Part shown: positions 44,717 to 54,956 of the stretch, in pieces
How positions within the stretch are numbered: position 1 is the stretch's first letter
How the letters are laid out: each line of letters starts with the position of its first letter
Assembly (NCBI RefSeq): GCF_014268455.2
Contig: NZ_CP077085.1
Span: 62,001 to 126,000 of the forward strand
Length of the DNA: 64,000 nucleotides
Direction of reading: 5' to 3'
Origin: Pseudomonas shahriarae
Lineage (GTDB): Bacteria; Pseudomonadota; Gammaproteobacteria; Pseudomonadales; Pseudomonadaceae
Program-made: the position numbers and the translations under genes
The notes under the pieces: model-generated
The model's database searches: none
The model's input: only the letters and a program-made list of their open reading frames with translations
Told to the model about the DNA's origin: nothing

Positions 44717-45604
44717 ATGCCTACGCCCCACCTTGAAACCGTGAAAATGGATGAGCTGGACTGCTGGCGCATCCGCCACAACGGCGCCGAAGTGCTGGTG
44801 GCCCAACAAGGCGCGCACATCTTCAGCTACCAGCCCGCGGGCGCCAAGCCGGTGATCTGGCCCAACGACCAGGCCGTGTTCAAGGCTGGCAAAGGTATCC
44901 GTACGGGTGTGCCGGTGTGCTGGCCGTGGTTTGGTGTGTTTGACCGCAACCCGCAAAGCGTCAAGGCGATGCGCCAGAGTGATCAGCCGGCCGGTGCCCA
45001 TGGTTTCGCGCGCACGGTCATCTGGACCTTGGCCGGCGTCGAAGACAATCGGGTTGAGCTGGTACTGCCGGCACCTGCTGGCGGCTTCCCGGATTGGCCG
45101 CATCAGGTCGATCTGAAAATGAGCATCCTGCTCGACGAGCAACTGCATATCCGCCTGACCAGCCACAACCGTGGCACCGACACCGTGACCATCAGCCAGG
45201 CGCTGCACAGCTACTTCGCAGTCAGCGACGTGCGCAAGGTGCAGGTCGAAGGCCTGGACGGATTGGACTATATCGATACCGCCGACGGCTGGGTGACCAA
45301 GCAACAGGCCGGCGCGCTGCACTTCGCTGCAGAGACCGATCGTATCTACCTCGATACTCCAGCCCAATTGAACATCGTCGATCAAGGCTGGCAACGCCGG
45401 ATCCAGCTCACCAGCGAAGGGTCCAAATCGACCGTGATCTGGAACCCATGGACCGAACGGGCCAAGGCTTTCGATGATATGGCCGACGATGGCTGGCAGG
45501 GCATGCTGTGCATCGAGACGGCGAACGTGCTGGACGATGTGGTGGCATTGGCACCGGGTGCTAGTCACACCATGGGTGTGAGCATCGCCAGCCTGCCCCT
45601 GTAA
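44717..45604 (+). CDS. D-hexose-6-phosphate mutarotase (aldose 1-epimerase family, YeaD-like)
   Basis: 295-aa aldose-1-epimerase-like protein that interconverts anomers of glucose-6-phosphate and related sugars. Features: IRTGVPVCWPWFG, AHGFART (catalytic His), LTSHNRGTDTVTISQALHSYF (second His) and a C-terminal CIETANV with the conserved Glu. ATG at 44717 fits the family start; an upstream open ATG at 44684 adds unrelated residues. Preceded by the thioesterase gene 57 bp away. Confidence 0.9.
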   Translation: MPTPHLETVKMDELDCWRIRHNGAEVLVAQQGAHIFSYQPAGAKPVIWPNDQAVFKAGKGIRTGVPVCWPWFGVFDRNPQSVKAMRQSDQPAGAHGFARTVIWTLAGVEDNRVELVLPAPAGGFPDWPHQVDLKMSILLDEQLHIRLTSHNRGTDTVTISQALHSYFAVSDVRKVQVEGLDGLDYIDTADGWVTKQQAGALHFAAETDRIYLDTPAQLNIVDQGWQRRIQLTSEGSKSTVIWNPWTERAKAFDDMADDGWQGMLCIETANVLDDVVALAPGASHTMGVSIASLPL

Positions 45605-45615
45605 ACCCAATCGAA

Positions 45616-45639
45616 TGTGGGAGCAGGCTTGCTCCCACA
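45616..45639. repeat. Palindromic repeat after the mutarotase gene
   Basis: tgtgggagcaggcttgctcccaca: perfect 10-bp arms around cagg-ctt-type loop, a collapsed relative of the 8959 repeat. Lies between convergent genes and may act as a shared terminator. Confidence 0.75.
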
Positions 45640-45658
45640 AGGGGATTTTTGGCGCCGG

Positions 45659-46195
45659 TTACAGGTCCGATTCCTGCACCACCCGCACCCCCCCCGCATC
45701 CAGCGCATACGCTGCATCCGCCAGGTCGTTGTTGACCGTCTCCACCTTCAACGTGCCAGTGACCCACAACGGCGTGTAGATATCGTCCAGCTTCAAGCCT
45801 TTGGGATAGCGCACCAGCACCAGTTGATTGGGCGGCGGCGGCGGTACGTGAATGCAGGCGCCCGGGTAAGGCACCAGGAAAAACAGGGTGCTGCGGCCCT
45901 TGGCATCGGTTTCCAATGGCACCGGATAACCGCCAAGACGGATGTGCTTGCCGTTCATGGCGGCCACGGTCTTGGTCGAATACATCACCGCCGGCAAGCC
46001 CTTGCTCTGTTTCAGGCCACCCTTTTCGGTAAAGGTGCCCAGGGCTTCTGGGGAGTTGTGGTCGATATCCGGCATTTGTTCGAGAGCCTTCTGGTCCGAC
46101 TCGGGCATCAGTTCCAGCCAGTCGGTTTCCGTAAGCTCAGCGGCGTGGGCCAGGCTTGAACCCAGCAAAAGGACAGTCAACAGAAGGCGGCGCAT
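45659..46195 (-). CDS. DUF3299 periplasmic protein
   Basis: 178-aa protein with a signal peptide (MRRLLLTVLLLGSSLAHAAE, cleavage after AHA). DUF3299 pattern: IRLGGYPVPLE, FFLVPYPGACIHVPPPPPNQ and LWVTGTLKVE. The family is often fused or linked to ABC export systems, without a proven role. The ATG at 46195 fits the signal peptide; the longer open frame starting at 46210 would disrupt it. Confidence 0.85.
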   Translation of the reverse strand: MRRLLLTVLLLGSSLAHAAELTETDWLELMPESDQKALEQMPDIDHNSPEALGTFTEKGGLKQSKGLPAVMYSTKTVAAMNGKHIRLGGYPVPLETDAKGRSTLFFLVPYPGACIHVPPPPPNQLVLVRYPKGLKLDDIYTPLWVTGTLKVETVNNDLADAAYALDAGGVRVVQESDL

Positions 46196-46233
46196 GAAGG
46201 GGCTCGGCAAATAAGAACAGTGCCGGCATTCTA

Positions 46234-46262
46234 GCCCTCTGCGCCTGCGCAGCGCAGAGGGC
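46234..46262. terminator. Hairpin upstream of the DUF3299 gene
   Basis: Perfect 11-bp stem GCCCTCTGCGC / GCGCAGAGGGC with a 7-base loop, 12 bp after the stop of the GlsB-like gene on the minus strand. No T-run, so Rho-independent action is uncertain; probably separates the two minus-strand genes. Confidence 0.5.
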
Positions 46263-46273
46263 TTGTCGCTAAA

Positions 46274-46519
46274 TTACTTCTTTTTCAGCAGACCGTAGAT
46301 CACCAGCAACACAATGGCACCCACCAGCGCGCCAATGAAACCTGCACCCTGACCTGCCTGGTAGATACCCAGGGCCTGACCGCCATAGGTCGCCGCCAGG
46401 GAGCCGGCGATACCCAGCAGGATGGTCATGATCCAGCCCATGCTGTCGTCGCCTGGTTTCAGGAAACGCGCCAGCAGGCCGACGATCAAACCGATAAAGA
46501 TGGTCCCAATGATACCCAT
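46274..46519 (-). CDS. GlsB/YeaQ/YmgE family small membrane protein
   Basis: 81-aa, three-helix, Gly-rich inner-membrane protein (MGIIGTIFIGLIVGLLARFL, ILLGIAGSLAATYGGQALG). Family usually called transglycosylase-associated or stress-response; no enzymatic activity is established. Own transcription unit before purK. Confidence 0.88.
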   Translation of the reverse strand: MGIIGTIFIGLIVGLLARFLKPGDDSMGWIMTILLGIAGSLAATYGGQALGIYQAGQGAGFIGALVGAIVLLVIYGLLKKK

Positions 46520-46619
46520 GGCATTTCCCTCTGAATGAAAGTTAGCTGAAGCCTAGTCAGACTTTGGCGTCCTGCAATCAGAGGATGGCGGTCACCAATG
46601 GTTCCCGCCAGCCCGTGGG

Positions 46620-47705
46620 TTATTGCGCGGCGATCAGCGCCTGGACCTTGGCGATCTGCGCGTCGAGTGTCGCGCGGTCCTTGCAACGCAGGTTGGCGTG
46701 GCCGACCTTGCGCCCGGCCTTGAACGCCTTGCCGTAGTGATGCAGGTGGCAGTCATCAATCGCAATGACCTGCTCTACCGGCGGCACCACGCCAATGAAG
46801 TTGAGCATCGCGCTCTCGCCCACCTTGGCCGTGGAACCCAGTGGCAAGCCCGCTACCGCCCGCAGGTGGTTTTCGAACTGGCTGCACTCGGCGCCTTCGG
46901 TGGTCCAGTGCCCGGAGTTATGCACGCGCGGGGCAATTTCGTTGGCCTTGAGGCCACCGTCGACTTCAAAGAACTCGAATGCCATCACGCCGACATAATC
47001 CAGTTGCTTGAGCACTCGGCTGGAATAGTCTTCGGCCAGGGCCTGCAACGGGTGGTCGGTGCTGGCCACGGACAGCTTGAGGATGCCGCTGTCGTGGGTG
47101 TTGTGCACCAACGGGTAGAAGCGCGTTTCGCCATCACGGGCGCGCACGGCCACCAGCGAGACTTCGCCGGTAAACGGCACGAAGCCTTCCAGCAGGCAGG
47201 CGACGCTGCCCAGTTCGGCGAACGTGCCGACCACATCGGCTTCGGTACGCAGGACTTTCTGGCCCTTGCCGTCATAACCCAGGGTGCGGGTTTTCAGCAC
47301 CGCCGGCAGGCCGATGCTGGCGACCGCCGCATCCAGGTCCGCCTGGGACTGGATGTCGGCGAAGGCCGGAGTCGGAATGCCCAGGTCCTTGAACATGCTC
47401 TTTTCGAACCAGCGGTCACGGGCGATGCGCAGTGCTTCAGCGCTCGGGTACACCGGGACGAATTGCGACAGAAACGCCACGGTTTCGGCTGGCACGCTTT
47501 CGAATTCGAAGGTCACCAGATCGACTTCATCGGCCAATTGGCGCAAGTGGTCCGGGTCGCTGTAGTCCGCCCGCAGGTGTTCGCCCAGGGCCGCCGCACA
47601 GGCGTCCGGCGCCGGATCAAGAAACGCGAAGTTCATCCCCAGCGGCGTACCCGCCAAGGCCAGCATGCGACCCAGTTGGCCGCCACCGATTACACCGATT
47701 TTCAT
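46620..47705 (-). CDS. purK: N5-carboxyaminoimidazole ribonucleotide synthase PurK
   Basis: 361-aa ATP-grasp enzyme that carboxylates AIR to N5-CAIR using ATP and bicarbonate in purine synthesis. GGGQLGRMLALAG at the N-terminus, KTRTLGYDGKGQ (ATP loop), and EIAPRVHNSGHWT. ATG at 47705; a TTG one codon upstream is open but not needed. Sits 12 bp after purE, forming the purEK operon. Confidence 0.97.
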   Translation of the reverse strand: MKIGVIGGGQLGRMLALAGTPLGMNFAFLDPAPDACAAALGEHLRADYSDPDHLRQLADEVDLVTFEFESVPAETVAFLSQFVPVYPSAEALRIARDRWFEKSMFKDLGIPTPAFADIQSQADLDAAVASIGLPAVLKTRTLGYDGKGQKVLRTEADVVGTFAELGSVACLLEGFVPFTGEVSLVAVRARDGETRFYPLVHNTHDSGILKLSVASTDHPLQALAEDYSSRVLKQLDYVGVMAFEFFEVDGGLKANEIAPRVHNSGHWTTEGAECSQFENHLRAVAGLPLGSTAKVGESAMLNFIGVVPPVEQVIAIDDCHLHHYGKAFKAGRKVGHANLRCKDRATLDAQIAKVQALIAAQ

Positions 47706-47717
47706 CAATCAACAACC

Positions 47718-48209
47718 TCAGGCGATGCGTGGGTCTGGATTGTCCAGGACGCTGTCAGTCTGTTCGGCGCGGAATTTCTTCAGGGCCGCGTGGAACTGTG
47801 GATGCTTGGCGCCCAGGATACTGGCCGACAGCAATGCCGCGTTGATCGCGCCGGCCTTGCCAATCGCCAGGGTGGCCACCGGAATCCCGGCGGGCATCTG
47901 CACGATGGACAGCAGCGAATCCACACCCGAGAGCATCGACGACTGCACCGGCACGCCGAGCACCGGCAAGTGGGTCTTGGCCGCACACATGCCCGGCAGG
48001 TGGGCTGCGCCACCGGCACCGGCGATAATCACCTCGATGCCACGGGATTCTGCTTCATCGGCATACTGGAACAGCAAGTCCGGCGTGCGGTGGGCGGAAA
48101 CCACCTTCACTTCAAACGGAATGCCGAGTTTTTCCAGCATATCGGCGGTGTGGCTAAGGGTGGACCAATCGGACTTGGAGCCCATGATCACGCCAACCAA
48201 TGCACTCAT
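47718..48209 (-). CDS. purE: N5-carboxyaminoimidazole ribonucleotide mutase PurE
   Basis: 163-aa class I PurE, converting N5-CAIR to CAIR. Motifs: [15 protein letters not shown] with the catalytic His, [11 protein letters not shown] and [20 protein letters not shown] (split here by the length limit). Co-transcribed with purK. A strong hairpin with a U-run lies in its leader. Confidence 0.97.
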   Translation of the reverse strand: MSALVGVIMGSKSDWSTLSHTADMLEKLGIPFEVKVVSAHRTPDLLFQYADEAESRGIEVIIAGAGGAAHLPGMCAAKTHLPVLGVPVQSSMLSGVDSLLSIVQMPAGIPVATLAIGKAGAINAALLSASILGAKHPQFHAALKKFRAEQTDSVLDNPDPRIA

Positions 48210-48246
48210 CGTCGTGCCTCTTCTCTCTGGGCGCCCGCAGGCGCGT

Positions 48247-48290
48247 CAAAAAACAACAAGCCACGCGGGAAATCCGGCGTGGCTTGTTGT
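48247..48290 (-). terminator. Hairpin with U6 upstream of purE (attenuator or lysR terminator)
   Basis: On the minus strand a perfect 14-bp stem acaacaagccacgc / gcgtggcttgttgt with a 10-base loop is followed by six U's (A-run 48248-48253 on the plus strand), 38 bp before the purE ATG. A TATACT -10-like element at 48328-48333 (minus strand) lies upstream of the hairpin, so it could sit inside a purE leader; alternatively it ends the lysR-type transcript. Confidence 0.75.
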
Positions 48291-48536
48291 ACGAATTAAG
48301 GCCGGTTGGACCGGCCGAAGGCCGCGCAGTATACCGTAATAATGCAGATAAACAGCCCCTGTGCCGACCATCTGTCTTACGCTTCAAACCTGCGGTTTTA
48401 TTGACTTTAGAGTCAGCGAAAACACCCCGAAATACTCTGGGAGCTGGCTTGCCTGCAATGTCGGCTGATACACCGCTATCGCAGCATAGGTATCTACACA
48501 ACTCTCTATCTAGTGCTTATTGAGTTTGTGTTGGGC

Positions 48537-49445
48537 TCAGCTATTCTGCGCCGCCCCACCTTCCAGCTTGCGCCACAGCAATCGCACGTTCGCCTTGCGC
48601 ACCAACGCACAGCGATACAGGCGAATCTCCAGCGGCACATGCCACTGCGGCCCGCCACACACCACCAGCTCGCCCCGGGCCAGTTCGGCGCGCACGCTCA
48701 ACTGTGGCACCCAGGCAATCCCCAACCCTTCCAGGGCCATGCTTTTCAGGCTGTCGGCCATGGCGGTTTCATACACCGTGGTAAAGCGCAGCGCGCGCTG
48801 GCGCAACAGCAGGTTCACCGAACGGCCGAGGAACGCCCCGGCGCTGTAGGCCAGCAGCGGCACACTGCCCTCGCCTTCCAGGTCGAACAACGGCTTGCCA
48901 TCGGCATCGGCGGCGCACACCGGGAGCATTTCAGTGTTGCCCAAGTGCAGTGACGGGAAAATCTCCGGATCCATTTGCATGGCTGCGTCCGGGTCGTAGA
49001 ACGCCAACATCAGGTCGCAGCCGCCTTCGCGCAGGGCATGCACCGCATCGCCGACGTTGGTGGCCACCAGGCGCGTGGCGATGTTCAGCCCTTCGTTGCG
49101 CAATTGCGCGATCCAGCGTGGGAAAAAACCCAGCGCCAGGGAGTGCGCTGCCGCCACTTGCATGACTTCGCCCTGGCCGCCTTCAAGGTGATGCAAATGC
49201 CGCAGCACTTCACCCAGTTGCTCGACCACCGTGCGCGCCGTGACCAAAAACAACTGCCCCGCCGCCGTCAGCTCGACGGGCGTGCGCGAGCGGTTGACCA
49301 GGGTCAGTCCCAGGGCCGCCTCAAGGCTGCGGATGCGTCGACTGAAGGCCGGCTGGGTGACAAAGCGCCGCTCCGCCGCCTGGGAGAAGCTGCGCGTGGC
49401 CGCCAGGGCGCTAAAGTCTTCCAGCCATTTGCTTTCAAGGTTCAT
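48537..49445 (-). CDS. LysR-type regulator, HypT-like
   Basis: 302-aa LysR protein: N-terminal HTH (SFSQAAERRFVTQPAFSRRI, residues ~17-50), then effector-binding domain. It shares the pattern ESKWLEDFSALAATRSFSQAA with E. coli HypT (YjiE), a hypochlorite-responsive regulator, but the oxidisable methionines cannot be judged here. Divergent from aspA (181-bp gap), so it may regulate it. The ATG at 49445 is preferred over an open start 45 bp upstream. Confidence 0.88.
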   Translation of the reverse strand: MNLESKWLEDFSALAATRSFSQAAERRFVTQPAFSRRIRSLEAALGLTLVNRSRTPVELTAAGQLFLVTARTVVEQLGEVLRHLHHLEGGQGEVMQVAAAHSLALGFFPRWIAQLRNEGLNIATRLVATNVGDAVHALREGGCDLMLAFYDPDAAMQMDPEIFPSLHLGNTEMLPVCAADADGKPLFDLEGEGSVPLLAYSAGAFLGRSVNLLLRQRALRFTTVYETAMADSLKSMALEGLGIAWVPQLSVRAELARGELVVCGGPQWHVPLEIRLYRCALVRKANVRLLWRKLEGGAAQNS

Positions 49446-49625
49446 CTGATTCTCCAGGGCATGCACCATTTTGGCACACACGCCCGCCATGATAACCGGG
49501 TCACATCAACATTATGCCGTTTGTGCATAGGCCAGCGCTTAATAGCATTGGCCCAAAAATTTCCACAAGCCTAGCATTCACAGCGTTCCGGCCTAGCCCG
49601 GGTCCATATCGAGATGATTTCCGTC

Positions 49626-51050
<1,425 letters not shown>

Positions 51051-51105
51051 ACGCATGTAGCACCGCTCACCAGGTTGAGGGACTAGACACCTCTCACCCT
51101 TTTGA

Positions 51106-51142
51106 GGGCTTGAAGATTTCGATCTTCAGGCCCTTTTTTTTT
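51106..51142 (+). terminator. Rho-independent terminator after aspA
   Basis: 12-bp stem gggcttgaagat / atcttcaggccc (one G-T pair) closed by a TTCG tetraloop and followed by nine T's (51134-51142). A textbook strong terminator, isolating aspA from the catabolic operon. Confidence 0.95.
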
Positions 51143-51214
51143 GCTTTTTTAACGCCTGCCCCCTGAGCGAGTTGGCTCGCTCCCACTAGTACCTATATAG
51201 AAGCGCGCAACTGC

Positions 51215-51230
51215 GTTTTATATATAAAAC
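51215..51230. promoter_or_regulatory. Palindrome 1 upstream of the catabolic operon
   Basis: GTTTTATATATAAAAC, a perfect 16-bp palindrome. It shares the core GTTTyATATATrAAAC with palindrome 2, 126 bp downstream. Candidate operator for the IclR-type regulator encoded inside the operon. Confidence 0.65.
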
Positions 51231-51338
51231 AAATAAGCCGTTTATTAACTTCCCCGCGTTACCTGAAAAAGCACCGACCTCTCGCAACTTCCCATTACAT
51301 GCCCGAACAGTGTGCAAATTCGTGCCATATAAGAACCA

Positions 51339-51358
51339 ACGTTTCATATATGAAACGT
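51339..51358. promoter_or_regulatory. Palindrome 2 upstream of the catabolic operon
   Basis: ACGTTTCATATATGAAACGT, a perfect 20-bp palindrome 136 bp before the first gene. Length and AT core fit IclR-family operators. The rest of the 51.14-51.49 kb gap shows AT-rich DNA, a partial dispersed repeat near 51168-51185, and no gene. Confidence 0.7.
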
Positions 51359-51493
51359 CAAACTTTCAATTACTTAACCCCAAGTCATTCATATAAAAGG
51401 ACATTTACTAAAAACCTGTAGGAAATAAACCCCTGGCATTGTTCATGCACTAAACGGCGTATCACCTATAAAACAGACCAGAGTACCTTCCTG

Positions 51494-52345
51494 ATGGCTG
51501 TGAAAGAGATGTACGCCGTGACGCCCCAATGGAATAACCAAGCTCTCAGGGAAGAGCTGGAGCCGACTGAAATTGAATTTCGCAATGTCGGTAAATGTTT
51601 CCCGGCCAAGGGTAAAGCGGACGCGCCCTTCGCCATTCGCGAGGTGAACTTCAAGATTCGCCGGGGTGAAGTGGTGTCGATCATCGGCCCTTCCGGTTGC
51701 GGCAAGAGCACCATCCTGAACATGGGCTCGGGTCTGTACCGCCCCAGCGAAGGTGAAGTGTTCGTCGGTGGCGAGCCGGTCACCGGGCCGGTGCCGCAGG
51801 TTGCGTTCATGCTGCAGAAGGACCTGCTGATGCCCTGGCGCAGCATCCGCCGCAACGTCGAACTGGGCCTGGAAATCCAGGGCGTGCCTGCCGCCACCCG
51901 GCAGAAGGTGGCCCTGGACCTGCTCGACCGCTGCCACCTCAATGGCTACGCCGATCACTACCCGTTCCAGCTCTCCGGTGGCATGCGCCAGCGCGCCGCC
52001 CTGGCCCGCACCCTGGCCATCGACCCGCAGGTGCTGTTCCTCGACGAGCCGTTCTCGGCCCTCGATGCCCAGACCAAGATGATCCTGCAACAGGACATGG
52101 CACGGATGCTCTTCGACGAGAAGAAAACCGCGCTGTTCATCACCCACGACCTGATCGAAGGCATCGCCATGTCCGACCGCTTGCTGGTCATGAGCGCCCG
52201 CCCCGGCACGATCATCGAAGAAATCAGCATCGACCTGCCGTTTCGCGACAACCCCCTGGAGCGCCGCAAGCTGCCGGAAATCGGCCCGCTGGTAGGCCGC
52301 CTGATGGAGTTGCTCCAGGTCGGCGCCGACACCGAACTGCACTGA
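51494..52345 (+). CDS. ABC transporter ATP-binding protein, SsuB/TauB type
   Basis: 283-aa ATPase of nitrate/sulfonate/taurine-type importers. Walker [11 protein letters not shown]-loop QKDLLMPW, signature LSGGMRQRAALAR, Walker B VLFLDEP with FSALDAQTK, H-loop TALFITHD. ATG 51494; ATG 51509 is an alternative. First gene of the operon. Confidence 0.92.
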   Translation: MAVKEMYAVTPQWNNQALREELEPTEIEFRNVGKCFPAKGKADAPFAIREVNFKIRRGEVVSIIGPSGCGKSTILNMGSGLYRPSEGEVFVGGEPVTGPVPQVAFMLQKDLLMPWRSIRRNVELGLEIQGVPAATRQKVALDLLDRCHLNGYADHYPFQLSGGMRQRAALARTLAIDPQVLFLDEPFSALDAQTKMILQQDMARMLFDEKKTALFITHDLIEGIAMSDRLLVMSARPGTIIEEISIDLPFRDNPLERRKLPEIGPLVGRLMELLQVGADTELH

Positions 52346-52384
52346 TCACCGCCCTTGCGGCCCCCAACCGATTCCGGAGTCCCC

Positions 52385-53377
52385 ATGCTCAAGTCTCTGT
52401 TTCAACGTCTTTGCGCCCTCAGCCTGGGCCTCGGTGTGGCCTGTGCCGCCCAGGCGCAGCCGACCAAGGTCACCTACCTGCTGCCGGCGCCGCCCAACTC
52501 GCCCGCGTTCGCACCGTGGATCATCGCCAAGGAAAAGGGCTACTACACGGCCCAGGACCTGGACTTGACGTTCATCGCCGCCAAAGGTGGCGTGGATGTG
52601 GCCAAGCAGATCGGCGCCGGTAACGCGTTGATCGGCGGGGCCATCGGTGACACGCCTATCGTGGTGCGGGCCAATGGCATCCCGGTACGCGCCGTGGCGG
52701 TGCTGGGCGACGGCGGCGTGACGATGATCGCCACCAACGCCAAGGACAACATCAACCGCATCAGCGACCTCAAGGGCAAGACCATGACGGTGATGTCGTA
52801 CTCCGACACCACCTACTACGCCCTGCTCGCTTCGCTGCGCAAAGCCGGGCTGGGCAAGAACGACGTGAACATCCAGGCCGCCGGCCCCGCCGGCGTCTGG
52901 CAGTTGTTCTCCGCCAACAAGGCCCAGGCCATGGCCGGGGTGCCGGACTGGGTGATCAATGCCGAGGAAGCCGGGGTGCAGATCAAGTTGATCCCCCAGG
53001 ACCAGATCTTCGAAAGCATGGCCCAGGCGATTCTCGCTTCCGACGACGCCATCAAGAACCAGCCCAAGCTCGTGCGCGGCGTGGTCCAGGGCACCCTGCA
53101 AGGCATGCGCGACATCATCCAGGACCCGCGCGCCGCTGCCGTGACCTTCGCCAAGGCGGTACCGGCGTATGCCGGCAAGGAGGACTCGCTGGAGAAGATC
53201 TTCAAGCTCTACGTCGAACACGTCTACGCCAAGCAGGCCGTGCTCGGGCACATCGATCCGCAGCACCTGGACAAGGTCCTGCAGTTCTATGTCAGCGAAG
53301 GCATCGTCACCCAGGCGACCCCACTTGAAGACCTCTTCACCAACCAATTCGTCGACAGCCCGGTCGCCGCACAGTGA
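52385..53377 (+). CDS. ABC transporter substrate-binding protein (SsuA/NMT1/THI5-like)
   Basis: 330-aa periplasmic binding protein with a signal peptide (cleavage after ACAAQA, about residue 25). NMT1/THI5-like fold: APWIIAKEKGYYTAQDLDL, AKGGVDVAKQIGAGNA, KGKTMTVMSY. Members bind aromatic or aliphatic sulfonates, pyrimidines or aromatic acids; ligand unknown. Starts 39 bp after the ATPase gene. Confidence 0.9.
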   Translation: MLKSLFQRLCALSLGLGVACAAQAQPTKVTYLLPAPPNSPAFAPWIIAKEKGYYTAQDLDLTFIAAKGGVDVAKQIGAGNALIGGAIGDTPIVVRANGIPVRAVAVLGDGGVTMIATNAKDNINRISDLKGKTMTVMSYSDTTYYALLASLRKAGLGKNDVNIQAAGPAGVWQLFSANKAQAMAGVPDWVINAEEAGVQIKLIPQDQIFESMAQAILASDDAIKNQPKLVRGVVQGTLQGMRDIIQDPRAAAVTFAKAVPAYAGKEDSLEKIFKLYVEHVYAKQAVLGHIDPQHLDKVLQFYVSEGIVTQATPLEDLFTNQFVDSPVAAQ

Positions 53378-53405
53378 ACCACCGGGACATTGAGGTACGT
53401 ACACG

Positions 53406-54179
53406 ATGAAAAACAATAACTCCGTGCTCGGTAGCGTCGCGCTGCTGATCCTGTTCCTGGTCCTCTGGCAATGGGGCCCCGGCCTGCTCGGCATGCCCGA
53501 GTTCGTCATGCCCAAACTCAGCCGCGTAGCCCAGGAAGGCCTGGTGATGTGGCAGACCGGCGGCCTGCTGCAACACACCCTGATCACCGCGCTGGAGATC
53601 GTTGTCGGCTTCGCCCTCGGCGCCCTGCTGGGGGTGGTGATCGGTGTCTCGCTGGGCCTGTCGCCGGCTGCCGAGGCCATGTTGTCGCCGTACATCCTGG
53701 CCTTGCAGATCGCGCCGAAAGTCGCCTTCGCGCCGCTGTTCGTGATGTGGCTGGGCTACACCATCTACCCGAAGATTCTGATCGCGATCCTGATCGTGTT
53801 TTTCCCGGTGATGATCAACGTGCTCTCGGCGATACGCACCGTCGACCCGGACATGATCAACCTGGTACGCACCATGAACGCCAACCGCTGGCAGATCTTC
53901 CGCCTGGTGGAGTTCCCCTCGGCCATGGCCGCACTGTTTTCCGGCCTGCGCATTGCCTCGACCCTGGCCGTGATCGGCGTCACCGTCGGTGAACTGGTCG
54001 GCGGCAACCAGGGCCTGGGCTTTTTGCTGGTGGACGCCGAGGGCCAGGGCAATACCGCCGGGGTGTTCGTCGCCATTGTCGCGCTGACCCTGATTGGGGT
54101 GATCGCCTACGGCGCAGTGGTGTGGGCGGAAAAACGCGTCCTGCACTACATGCCCAAAGCCATGTTGAGCACCCAATGA
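53406..54179 (+). CDS. ABC transporter permease (SsuC/TauC type)
   Basis: 257-aa inner-membrane permease with six helices and the ATPase-contact loop RTMNANRWQIFRLVEFPSAM in the EAA position. Forms the importer with the two preceding genes. Its stop overlaps the SDR start by 4 bp, tying uptake to catabolism. Confidence 0.92.
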   Translation: MKNNNSVLGSVALLILFLVLWQWGPGLLGMPEFVMPKLSRVAQEGLVMWQTGGLLQHTLITALEIVVGFALGALLGVVIGVSLGLSPAAEAMLSPYILALQIAPKVAFAPLFVMWLGYTIYPKILIAILIVFFPVMINVLSAIRTVDPDMINLVRTMNANRWQIFRLVEFPSAMAALFSGLRIASTLAVIGVTVGELVGGNQGLGFLLVDAEGQGNTAGVFVAIVALTLIGVIAYGAVVWAEKRVLHYMPKAMLSTQ

Positions 54180-54943
54180 TGAGCCGCCATGACCTTTTGC
54201 TTGCAGGCCGTCGCGTGCTGGTCACCGGTGGCGCCCGTGGCCTGGGCTATGCCTTTGCCCAGGCCATCGGCCAGGCCGGTGCCCGAGTGGTGATTGCCGA
54301 TGTGCTGCACGAACGTGTGCAGCAGGCCGCCTGTGAATTGCGGGCGCTGGGCCTGGATGTGCAGGCCGTCACCGTCGACCTGGCCCAACCCGCGTCGATC
54401 CAGGCCTGTGTCGACGCGACGATCAGCCTGCTGGGCGGCCTCGATGGCTTGGTGAACAACGCCTCGATCACCAACTCCGGCGGCAAGGGCTGCGAAGCAT
54501 TGAGCATCGACACCTGGGACCAGGTGATGCAGGTCAACGTGCGCGGCACCTGGCTGATGACCACCGCCTGCCTGCCGGCCCTGCGCGCCAGCGGCCAGGG
54601 CGCCATCGTCAACCTGGCCTCGGACACTCCGCTGTGGGGCGCGCCGAACCTGTTGGCCTATGTCGCCAGCAAGGGCGCGATCATCGCCATGACCCGCAGT
54701 CTGGCGCGGGAGCTGGGCAGCGACAACATCACTGTCAACGCCATAGCCCCCGGCCTGGTGCTGGTGGAAGCCACCGCCTACGTGCCCGAGGCGCGTCACC
54801 GTTTGTACAACGACCAACGGGCCCTGCAACGCCCGCAATTGCCCGAAGACGTCAGCGGCGCCGTGCTGTTCGCGCTGTCCGACCTTGCCCGCTTTATCAC
54901 TGGACAAACCCTGCCGGTCAACGGCGGGTTCGTCATGCCTTGA
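54176..54943 (+). CDS. Short-chain dehydrogenase/reductase (SDR), complete active site
   Basis: 255-aa classical SDR. Cofactor motif TGGARGLGYAFA near the N-terminus, NNASIT, and catalytic YVASKGA (YxxxK) around residue 160; C-terminal GGFVMP. Oxidises or reduces a hydroxy/keto group; NAD(H) versus NADP(H) cannot be told. Start ATG 54176 (or 54179) overlaps the permease gene. Confidence 0.92.
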   Translation: MMSRHDLLLAGRRVLVTGGARGLGYAFAQAIGQAGARVVIADVLHERVQQAACELRALGLDVQAVTVDLAQPASIQACVDATISLLGGLDGLVNNASITNSGGKGCEALSIDTWDQVMQVNVRGTWLMTTACLPALRASGQGAIVNLASDTPLWGAPNLLAYVASKGAIIAMTRSLARELGSDNITVNAIAPGLVLVEATAYVPEARHRLYNDQRALQRPQLPEDVSGAVLFALSDLARFITGQTLPVNGGFVMP

Positions 54944-54956
54944 TCTGGAGACTGTC

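Noticed and set aside
46623..48299. 558-codon plus-strand frame opposite purK and purE
   Set aside because: Shadow of the purEK operon; both purine genes show full catalytic motifs on the minus strand.
51143..51493. AT-rich leader of the catabolic operon considered as a riboswitch
   Set aside because: No known aptamer pattern was recognised and no terminator or sequestering hairpin lies before the first gene; the palindromes fit protein operators better.
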